Shown here piece by piece: positions 16,139 through 22,713 of a DNA stretch of 64,000 nt (the first letter of the stretch is position 1; each line of letters opens with the position of its first letter). Origin of the DNA: Massilia sp. NR 4-1 (lineage in GTDB: Bacteria > Pseudomonadota > Gammaproteobacteria > Burkholderiales > Burkholderiaceae_D). The stretch lies in the NCBI RefSeq assembly GCF_001191005.1, contig NZ_CP012201.1, positions 310,001 to 374,000 of the forward strand. The letters run 5' to 3'. The notes under the pieces were generated by a model. The model was not told where the DNA came from and did no database searches. It saw only the letters and a program-made list of their open reading frames with translations. A program made the position numbers and the translations under genes.

Positions 16139-17389
16139 TCAGGTTACGGCGCCGCGTTCGGCGTTCACATCATAGGCTTGTTCGTCGAGGATCTGCTTCA
16201 GGATCTCCACCGCGTCCCACACATCGGCAAAGCTGGTGTAGAGCGGGGTGAAGCCGAAGCGCATGATGGCCGGCTCGCGGTAGTCGCCGATCACGCCGCG
16301 CTCGATCAGGGCCGCCATCACCGCGTAGCCGTGGGCGTGGGTGAAGCTGACCTGGCTGCCGCGCCGCGCATGCTCGCGCGGCGTGACCAGGCCCAGGCCG
16401 TGGCCGGCGCAGCGTTCTTCCACCAGGGCGATGAACAGGTCGGTCAGGGCCAGCGATTTGGCGCGCACCGCCTGCATCGTGGTCTGGGCGAAGACATCCA
16501 GGCCGCATTCGACCATGGCCAGCGAAACGATGGGCTGGGTGCCGCACAGGGCGCGGCCGATGCCCTCGGTGGGCGCGAAGTCGGGCGCCATGGCAAACGG
16601 CGCGGCATGGCCCCACCAGCCGGACAGCGGCTGCTGGAAGCGCGCCTGGTGCCGGCGCGGCACCCAGGCGAAGGCCGGCGCGCCGGGGCCGCCGTTCAGG
16701 TATTTATAGGTGCAGCCGACGGCGAAGTCGGCGCCGTCGCGCTCCAGCGCCACCGGCACGGCGCCGGCCGAATGGGCCAGATCCCAGACGATCAGGGCGC
16801 CGCGCTCATGGGCCAGGGCGCTGGTGGCCGCCATATCGTGCTGGTAGCCGGTACGGTAATTGACGTGGGTGAGCATGAGCACGGCGGTATCGGCGCCGAT
16901 GGCCTGCGGCAGCTCGTCGACGCTATCGACCAGGCGCACGCTGTAGCCGCGCTGCAGCCAGCCGGCCAGACCCTGGGCCATATAGATATCGGTGGGGAAG
17001 TTGCTGCGCTCGGTGACGATCACGCGCCGTTCGCTGGTCTCGGGAGCGCTGGCCTGCATATGCAGGGCGGCGGCCAGCACCTTGAACAGATTGAGCGAGG
17101 TGGTGTCGGTGACGACCACTTCGCCGGCCGCGGCGCCGACCAGCGGCGCCAGGCGGTCGCCCAGGCGCTTGGGCAGCTCGAACCAGCCCGCCGTATTCCA
17201 GCTGGTGATCAGGTCCTTGCCCCATTCGCGCGCGATGACGTCGCTGGCGCGGGTCAGGGCGGCCTTGGGCCGGGCGCCCAGGGAGTTGCCATCCAGATAA
17301 ATCACCCCGGCCGGCAGGTCGAAGTGTTCGCGCAGCGGGGCCAGGGCGTCCCGGGCGTCGCGGTCGAGGCAGTCTTTGCGTGTGGTCAT
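16139..17389 (-). CDS. kynU: kynureninase
   Basis: PLP-dependent hydrolase converting kynurenine to anthranilate and alanine. 416 residues, normal length. Segments seen: YLDGNSLGARPK, VTERSNFPTDIYM, the PLP-Asp region VWDLAHSAGAVPV and the Schiff-base lysine K229 in CTYKYLNGGPG. First gene of the minus-strand operon kynU-kynA-RNase T2-hydrolase. The upstream gap is shared with the divergent flhDC leader; no clear promoter pair was recognised. The kynurenine operon is usually induced by kynurenine through an Lrp-type KynR, which is not in this window. Confidence 0.97.
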   Translation of the reverse strand: MTTRKDCLDRDARDALAPLREHFDLPAGVIYLDGNSLGARPKAALTRASDVIAREWGKDLITSWNTAGWFELPKRLGDRLAPLVGAAAGEVVVTDTTSLNLFKVLAAALHMQASAPETSERRVIVTERSNFPTDIYMAQGLAGWLQRGYSVRLVDSVDELPQAIGADTAVLMLTHVNYRTGYQHDMAATSALAHERGALIVWDLAHSAGAVPVALERDGADFAVGCTYKYLNGGPGAPAFAWVPRRHQARFQQPLSGWWGHAAPFAMAPDFAPTEGIGRALCGTQPIVSLAMVECGLDVFAQTTMQAVRAKSLALTDLFIALVEERCAGHGLGLVTPREHARRGSQVSFTHAHGYAVMAALIERGVIGDYREPAIMRFGFTPLYTSFADVWDAVEILKQILDEQAYDVNAERGAVT

Positions 17390-17590
17390 ACGGCTTCTCT
17401 CATAAGGAAATTACTTGAAGCTTGAAGTAGAGCGGCAGTGTAACAATTTTTTTGCTGACAAAGTGAGCACAGCGATGTATTTTTGTTATTATTGATGAAA
17501 GATTTAAATCGCGCAAACCCGCATGGATAGTGGCTTGCGCAGCCGCATGGACTGTTTTTCGAAAATTTTTAATTTTTTTCGTTCCAACCC

Positions 17591-17617
17591 TAAAGTTCCT
17601 GCCGGGCTTGCCGTTAC
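17591..17617 (+). promoter_or_regulatory. sigma-28 (FliA)-like promoter P1 upstream of flhDC
   Basis: TAAAGTTC, an 11-bp spacer, then GCCGTTAC. This fits the sigma-28 consensus (TAAAGTTT, 11 bp, GCCGATAA) at spacing and at most positions. An AT-rich stretch of T and A runs precedes it. The 17390-18011 gap otherwise holds the kynU upstream region, this promoter, its twin at 17701 and leader hairpins. Confidence 0.72.
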
Positions 17618-17700
17618 CCGGTATAGAAGCGCGGTAAAGGGCTTGCTGTTCGACACTTTGGGCTGGGCGAAAAAATTTTAAAATTTTTTGCAGAAAACCC

Positions 17701-17727
17701 TAAAGTTCTCCAAAAGCCTGCCGTTAC
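17701..17727 (+). promoter_or_regulatory. sigma-28 (FliA)-like promoter P2 upstream of flhDC
   Basis: Second TAAAGTTC-N11-GCCGTTAC element, exactly 110 bp after the first, with identical -35 and -10 boxes but a different spacer. It is also preceded by an A/T-run block. Predicted transcripts would carry a leader of about 275 nt before flhD. Confidence 0.72.
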
Positions 17728-17820
17728 CGGTTTAGATGTCGCAAAAAAGATGCACTGCGACCTGCCGTTTTCACCCTCCGCTCGGGGAGTTTTCTTGAGC
17801 TTCAATCCGCCGCAAAGCCG

Positions 17821-17880
17821 CGCCAGCACTGGCGTGGCATAGTCATCGCCCTGCGTTTGTCAGACAAACGCTGACAGGGC
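17821..17880 (+). promoter_or_regulatory. structured 5' leader of flhDC
   Basis: Two stable hairpins in the predicted flhD leader: CGCCAG-CA-CTGGCG (17821-17834) and a longer one at 17848-17880 whose inner stem CGTTTGT/ACAAACG closes on a 3-base loop and whose outer stem is GCCCTG/CAGGGC. There is no T run, so it is not an ordinary terminator. flhDC leaders in other bacteria are targets of sRNAs and CsrA; a similar role here is inference. Confidence 0.5.
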
Positions 17881-18011
17881 GTGTCCGCCAGTTCCTTACT
17901 GAAAATACAGAGAGTCGCCTCTTCTGCCTTCCTGCGCCCTCCAGCAGAATGTATCTCAACGGCAATGCATAAGCATTCCAGGCAGAAAATAAACGGATCA
18001 AGGAGAGGGAA

Positions 18012-18329
18012 ATGACTGCTAACGATATGATGGCTGAAATTCGCGACGCCAACCTGAGCTACCTGATGCTGGCCCAGCAGATGATCCGCGCCGACAAGGT
18101 CACCGCCATCTTCCGCCTCGGCATCTCGGCCGACATCGCCGACCTGATCGAAGGCATGAGCAATGCCCAGATCCTGAAACTGGCCGGTGGCAATATGATG
18201 CTGGCCCGCTTCCGCTTCGACGATGGCGCCATCCTCTCCATGCTGACCAATTACAATAAGGACCGCGCCCTGGCCCAGTCGCATGCCGCCATCCTGATGG
18301 CCGGCCAGCCCGCAGAAGAAATCGCTTAA
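18012..18329 (+). CDS. flhD: flagellar master regulator subunit FlhD
   Basis: 105-residue subunit of the FlhD4C2 activator that turns on class II flagellar genes. The sequence matches FlhD: IRDANLSYLMLAQQMIRADK, FRLGISADIADLIEGM and the C-terminal region ending LMAGQPAEEIA. Strong AAGGAGAG before the ATG. Followed 17 nt later by flhC. Two sigma-28-like promoters and a structured leader lie upstream, suggesting feedback from the late flagellar sigma factor in addition to any housekeeping promoter. Confidence 0.96.
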   Translation: MTANDMMAEIRDANLSYLMLAQQMIRADKVTAIFRLGISADIADLIEGMSNAQILKLAGGNMMLARFRFDDGAILSMLTNYNKDRALAQSHAAILMAGQPAEEIA

Positions 18330-18346
18330 GCCGAGGAGCCGGGATC

Positions 18347-18892
18347 ATGTGCAAGAAGAGTGTGGTGTCGGAAGCCCAGGAAATCCAGCTGGCCATCGAA
18401 CTGATCAATCTGGGCGCGCGCCTGCAGCTGCTGGAGACCGAAGTCGCGCTGTCGCGCGAGCGCCTGCTCAAGCTGTACAAGGAGTTGAAGGGCATGTCGC
18501 CGCCGAAAGGCATGCTGCCTTTCTCGACCGACTGGTTCCTGACCTGGCAGCCGAATATCCACTCCTCGCTGTTCCTGAATATCCACAGCTTCCTGGTGCA
18601 GCACGCCGGCGCCAGCGGCATCCATGCCGTGATGAAGGCTTACCAGCTGTATCTGGAACAGATGCCGCCGGAGCCGGGCCAGGAGCCGCTGCTGTCCCTG
18701 ACCCGCGCCTGGACCCTGGTGCGCTTCGCCGGCAGCAAGATGCTGGAACTTAAACCCTGCGGCAAATGCCAGGGCAAATTCATCGTCAATGCGATGGACT
18801 TGAATGGCAGTTATGTTTGCGGCCTGTGCCATATGCCTTCGCGCGCCGGCAAGACCAAGAAGGCCAAGGATGCCGAAGCGCTGGCCGCCTGA
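18347..18892 (+). CDS. flhC: flagellar master regulator subunit FlhC
   Basis: 181-residue DNA-binding partner of FlhD. Zinc-binding cysteines C138, C141, C158 and C161 (PCGKCQG ... VCGLCH) are all present, as is the FlhC core STDWFLTWQPNIHSSLF near 60. With FlhD it recruits RNA polymerase to flagellar class II promoters. Located immediately before a methyltransferase gene and motAB, the order commonly seen in related Burkholderiales. Confidence 0.96.
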   Translation: MCKKSVVSEAQEIQLAIELINLGARLQLLETEVALSRERLLKLYKELKGMSPPKGMLPFSTDWFLTWQPNIHSSLFLNIHSFLVQHAGASGIHAVMKAYQLYLEQMPPEPGQEPLLSLTRAWTLVRFAGSKMLELKPCGKCQGKFIVNAMDLNGSYVCGLCHMPSRAGKTKKAKDAEALAA

Positions 18893-18937
18893 GTTGCGCC
18901 TTTTTCCCTATCTATTTAGTCAAAGCCGGGGCCGCCG

Positions 18938-19702
18938 ATGAGGCTGTCCCGGCTTTGGCGCGCTCCGGCCGTGCAAGCGCTGTTGATCCAGCTGCTGGCG
19001 CTGTTGCCGCTGGCGGCCCTGGCCATCGTGCTCGATACGGCCGGCCGCGGCCTGACGCTGCTGACGGCGGCCCTGCTGCAGGGCGGCCTGGCGCTCCTGA
19101 TCACTTGGCGGCTCGGCCTGGCGCCGTGGTGGCGCCCGATCCAGCTGCTGTTTCCCGTGGCCGTGCTGGCGGCCAGCGCCCTGGGCTTGCCGCCCGTGCT
19201 CTATCTGCTGCCCTTCCTGTTCCTGCTGGCGCTGTACTGGTCCACTTTCCGCACCCAGGTGCCGTATTACCCCTCGCATGCGGCCGTCTGGCGCGCGGTG
19301 GCGGCCGAACTGCCGCCGGGCAGGGCGCTCAAGCTGGTCGATATCGGCAGCGGCCTGGGCGGCATGACCCTGCACCTGGCGCGCCAGCGTCCGGACTGCG
19401 ACTGCCTGGGCATCGAACTGGCGCCGCTGCCCTGGCTGGTGGCGCGCCTGCGCGCCGCGCTGAGCGGCAGCCGCGCCCGGTTTGTGCGCGGCGATTACGA
19501 GCGTCTCGACTTCGCCCGCTTCGATATGGTGTTCGCCTATTTGTCGCCGGCCGCCATGCCGGCCTTATGGCAAAAAGCCAAAACGGAAATGCGCCAGGGC
19601 AGCTTGCTGATTAGTTATGAATTTGAAATTCCCTATTGCGAAGCCGACAAGACCATAGTTACCACAGAGGGTGGGCCACCGCTGTTTGTCTGGGTAATTT
19701 AA
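18938..19702 (+). CDS. membrane-anchored class I SAM methyltransferase
   Basis: 254 residues: an N-terminal half with about three or four hydrophobic helices (roughly 12-103), then a Rossmann methyltransferase domain starting with motif I VDIGSGLGGM (134-143) and an acidic ribose-binding region IELAPLPW. The acceptor motif is not diagnostic (AYLSPAAMP). It lies between flhC and motA in the same direction, 45 nt after flhC and 106 nt before motA, so it is probably part of the motility transcript. Possible targets are a flagellar or motor protein, or an envelope lipid; unknown. Confidence 0.78.
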   Translation: MRLSRLWRAPAVQALLIQLLALLPLAALAIVLDTAGRGLTLLTAALLQGGLALLITWRLGLAPWWRPIQLLFPVAVLAASALGLPPVLYLLPFLFLLALYWSTFRTQVPYYPSHAAVWRAVAAELPPGRALKLVDIGSGLGGMTLHLARQRPDCDCLGIELAPLPWLVARLRAALSGSRARFVRGDYERLDFARFDMVFAYLSPAAMPALWQKAKTEMRQGSLLISYEFEIPYCEADKTIVTTEGGPPLFVWVI

Positions 19703-19744
19703 CCGTCTTTCTCTTGCCGGGGCGGCGTTTGCACGTTATTGTAG

Positions 19745-19785
19745 TTCCACTGTGGAATTATTCTGTTTTTTGACGTCATAACGTC
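19745..19785. promoter_or_regulatory. two small dyads before motA
   Basis: TTCCAC-T-GTGGAA (19745-19757) and GACGT-CATA-ACGTC (19772-19785) lie within the 106-bp gap between the methyltransferase and motA. They are compact perfect inverted repeats and could be operator sites. No good promoter boxes were recognised beside them. Confidence 0.3.
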
Positions 19786-19808
19786 CGTTTTCCTGGGAGT
19801 TTGCACAC

Positions 19809-20669
19809 TTGTTAGTCATAGTCGGTTATCTCATCGTGATGGGCTCCGTGTTTGGGGGCTTCGCGCTGTCGGGTGGACACCTGGCGGCTCTGTTCCAGCC
19901 TCTGGAGCTGCTGATGATCGGCGGTGCGGCGCTTGGTGCTTTCTTCGTCGGCAATAACGGCAAGGCCATCAAGGCCACCCTGGGTGCGTTGCCCAGCCTG
20001 CTCAAAGGCTCGCGCTATACCAAGGAACTGTATATGGAGCTCATGTCGCTGCTGTTCGACGTGCTCTCCAAGGTACGCAAGGAAGGCTTGATGTCGATTG
20101 AAGGCGATATCGACAAGCCGTCCGACAGCCCGCTGTTCAGTAAATATCCGATGGTGCTGGAAGACCACCATATTGTCGAGTTCATGACCGATTACCTGCG
20201 CTTGATGGTATCGGGGAATATGGACGCCTTCCAGATTGAAAACCTGATGGACAATGAAATCGACACGCATCACCAGGAAGGCCATGTGCCGGCGCACTGT
20301 ATCGCCAAGCTGGGCGACGGCCTGCCGGCTTTCGGTATCGTGGCGGCGGTGATGGGCGTGGTGCACACCATGGAATCGGTGGGCATTCCGCCGTCCGAGC
20401 TGGGCATGCTGATCGCGCACGCCCTGGTCGGCACCTTCCTCGGCATCTTGCTGGCCTACGGTTTCGTCGGCCCGCTGGCCAGCCTGCTGGAGCAGAAGCT
20501 GGAAGAGTCGACCAAGATGTTCCAGTGCGTGAAAGTGACCCTGCTGGCCAGCCTGAACGGCTATGCCCCGGCGCTGGCCGTCGAATTCGGCCGCAAGGTG
20601 CTGTACTCGACCGAGCGTCCGTCCTTCTCGGAGCTGGAAGAGCACATCAAGAAATCGAAATCGAAGTAA
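19809..20669 (+). CDS. motA: flagellar motor stator protein MotA
   Basis: Inner-membrane proton-channel subunit of the flagellar stator, 286 residues with four membrane helices. Begins MLVIVGYLIVMGSVFGGF, the usual MotA N-terminus, but the start codon is TTG at 19809 with GGGAG 9 nt upstream; no ATG fits. Further matches: IEGDIDKPSDSPLFSKYP and the helix 3-4 region LPAFGIVAAVMGVVHTM. Pairs with MotB, 51 nt downstream. Confidence 0.96.
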   Translation: MLVIVGYLIVMGSVFGGFALSGGHLAALFQPLELLMIGGAALGAFFVGNNGKAIKATLGALPSLLKGSRYTKELYMELMSLLFDVLSKVRKEGLMSIEGDIDKPSDSPLFSKYPMVLEDHHIVEFMTDYLRLMVSGNMDAFQIENLMDNEIDTHHQEGHVPAHCIAKLGDGLPAFGIVAAVMGVVHTMESVGIPPSELGMLIAHALVGTFLGILLAYGFVGPLASLLEQKLEESTKMFQCVKVTLLASLNGYAPALAVEFGRKVLYSTERPSFSELEEHIKKSKSK

Positions 20670-20720
20670 GGCCGCAGGCGCGTATCATGCTGAATAAGAC
20701 TGCACTGAGAAGGAAGGGTC

Positions 20721-21662
20721 ATGGCTGAAGAGGGCATGCGGCCGATCATCGTCAAGCGCATCAAGAAGGGCGGCGGCGGACACCACGGCGGCGCCTGGAA
20801 GATCGCGTACGCCGACTTCGTGACGGCGATGATGGCCTTCTTCCTGCTGATGTGGCTGCTGGGCTCGACCACCAAGGGCGACCTGAACGGCATTTCCGAA
20901 TACTTCAAGACCCCGCTCAAGGTCGCCATGCAGGGCGGCTCGGGCAGCGGCGACAGCTCCTCCGTGATTCCCGGCGGCGGCAAGGACCTGACCCGGCGCG
21001 AAGGCCAGGTCAAGCTGGGCGACGACCCCACGGTGAAAAAGACGTATAACCTGACGGCCGCCAAAAAGGCGCTGGAGCAGGAAGAGGCGACGCGCCTGCA
21101 GGTGCTCAAGGAAAAGCTCGAAGAGAAGATCGAGAACAATCCGAACCTGAAAAAATACCGCAACCAGCTGCTGCTCGACTTCACCAGCGAAGGCTTGCGC
21201 ATCCAGATCGTCGACGAGCAGAACCGCCCCATGTTCGCCCTGGCGCGCGCCGACCTGCAGCCGTATACGCGGGAAATCCTGACCGAGATCGCGCCCGTGC
21301 TGAACGATGTGCCGAACAAGATCGGCCTGTCCGGCCACACCGACTCGACCCCGTATTACAGCGACGCCGGCTACAGCAACTGGGAGCTGTCGGCCGACCG
21401 CGCCAATGCCTCGCGCCGCGCCCTGGTGCAGGGTGGCCTGGGCGACGCCAAGATCCTGCGCGTGGTGGGCCTTGCCTCGGCCGCCCACCTCGACCGCAAA
21501 GACCCGTTCAACCCGATCAACCGGCGCATCAGCATCATCGTCATGAACAAGAAGGCGGAAGAGAGCGTGATGCGCGATGGCGGCAAGCTGGAAGTCGGCA
21601 CGGACACCGACGCCACGCGCGAGGCGATCAGTGCCCCCGCGCCAGCCCCGGCCAGGAAATAA
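20721..21662 (+). CDS. motB: flagellar motor stator protein MotB
   Basis: 313 residues. Basic N-terminus, one transmembrane helix with the essential proton-carrying D32 (AYADFVTAMMAFFLLMWLLG), a periplasmic linker, and an OmpA-like peptidoglycan-binding domain (GLSGHTDSTPYY, NWELSADRANASRR, NPINRRISIIV). It anchors the stator to the cell wall. Ends in a Pro/Ala-rich tail. Same operon as motA and the downstream chemotaxis genes. Confidence 0.97.
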   Translation: MAEEGMRPIIVKRIKKGGGGHHGGAWKIAYADFVTAMMAFFLLMWLLGSTTKGDLNGISEYFKTPLKVAMQGGSGSGDSSSVIPGGGKDLTRREGQVKLGDDPTVKKTYNLTAAKKALEQEEATRLQVLKEKLEEKIENNPNLKKYRNQLLLDFTSEGLRIQIVDEQNRPMFALARADLQPYTREILTEIAPVLNDVPNKIGLSGHTDSTPYYSDAGYSNWELSADRANASRRALVQGGLGDAKILRVVGLASAAHLDRKDPFNPINRRISIIVMNKKAEESVMRDGGKLEVGTDTDATREAISAPAPAPARK

Positions 21663-21693
21663 AACGAGCCTGCTGTACGAGAACGAGACTGTT

Positions 21694-22242
21694 ATGACGA
21701 GAAAAAAAATCCTGGGCTCCCATGTGAAGCGCCTGCTGTCGGGTGTGTCCGACCACGGGCGGCGCCATTTGACCGAGGTGGAAACCGATCTGATCCAGAC
21801 GAACCTGTTGCTGGAAGAAGCAATTGAAAAACTGTCGCGCAACTTCATGGCCATCCATGACGCCGTCAACGCCCAGCAAGCCACCATCGAGCTGCTGCTG
21901 CAAGGCGGCACGCCGACCGCGGAAGACAAGCAGCGCCTGCAGGACATGAACGAGCAGGTCAGCACCTATGTGAACGCGGCCATCACCAGCATGCAGTTCC
22001 AGGACATGACCAGCCAGCTGATCGACCGCACCTTGAAGCGCGTCACCGGCCTGCGCGAATTCCTCGGCACCCTGGGCGCGCATGGCGCGGAGATGCTGCC
22101 GGAAAGCGATAACGACGAGATTGTGGATTTGCTGGGCAAGGTCAGCATGGCGCTGGCGATCCAGAGCCTGGAGCTGCGCAGCGTGCTGCGCAAGGCGGTA
22201 AGCCAGAAACACCTGGAGAGCGGCGACATCGAGCTGTTCTGA
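21694..22242 (+). CDS. CheZ-like chemotaxis protein
   Basis: 182 residues, mostly helical. The segment ITSMQFQDMTSQLIDRTLKR resembles the CheZ catalytic helix FQDLTGQ, keeping the acidic D104 and the glutamine Q108 needed for CheY-P dephosphorylation. The C-terminus ends GDIELF, a short tail that could bind CheY as the CheZ tail does. The start at 21694 is preferred because the longer frame would overlap motB. Overall similarity to enterobacterial CheZ is limited, so the role is a strong hypothesis. Confidence 0.65.
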   Translation: MTRKKILGSHVKRLLSGVSDHGRRHLTEVETDLIQTNLLLEEAIEKLSRNFMAIHDAVNAQQATIELLLQGGTPTAEDKQRLQDMNEQVSTYVNAAITSMQFQDMTSQLIDRTLKRVTGLREFLGTLGAHGAEMLPESDNDEIVDLLGKVSMALAIQSLELRSVLRKAVSQKHLESGDIELF

Positions 22243-22310
22243 CAGCAGCGGCGCCGGACAACGGTAATACAGTGGGCCTGGGCCCGAACCTAAAATAGTG
22301 AGATAAGAAG

Positions 22311-22676
22311 ATGGCTAAAACAATACTTGCAGTTGACGACTCCAGCTCGCTGCGCCAGATGGTCGCCTTCAGCCTGAAAGCCGCCGGCTACCAGGTGGTG
22401 GAGGCGGTGGACGGCCAGGACGGCCTGGAAAAAGCCAAGCAGCAGACCGTGGACCTGGTGCTGACCGACCAGAACATGCCGCGCATGGACGGCCTGCAAC
22501 TGATCAAGCTGCTGCGCGAACAACCGGCCTACGCCAAAGTGCCCATCCTGATGCTGACCACCGAATCGTCCGATGAGATGAAAGCCAAGGGCCGCGCCGC
22601 CGGCGCCAATGGCTGGCTGGTCAAGCCTTTCGACCCGCAACGTCTGATCGAGGTAGTCAAGAAAGTAATCGGTTGA
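22311..22676 (+). CDS. single-domain response regulator, CheY-like
   Basis: 121-residue receiver domain with D9, D10, phospho-acceptor D53 in LTDQNMPRMDG, Thr83/84 in MLTTESS and K105 in WLVKPF. No output domain. It sits directly before cheA and is one of two CheY-type proteins in the cluster; the other, at 30092, matches enterobacterial CheY more closely. This one may be a phosphate sink or serve another output. Confidence 0.92.
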   Translation: MAKTILAVDDSSSLRQMVAFSLKAAGYQVVEAVDGQDGLEKAKQQTVDLVLTDQNMPRMDGLQLIKLLREQPAYAKVPILMLTTESSDEMKAKGRAAGANGWLVKPFDPQRLIEVVKKVIG

Positions 22677-22713
22677 GGTGCGCCATGAGCTTTGTTCTTG
22701 ACGGAGTCGCGCC

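Noticed and set aside
15032..17425. 797-codon plus-strand frame over kynA and kynU
   Set aside because: Antisense shadow; kynA and kynU are unambiguous.
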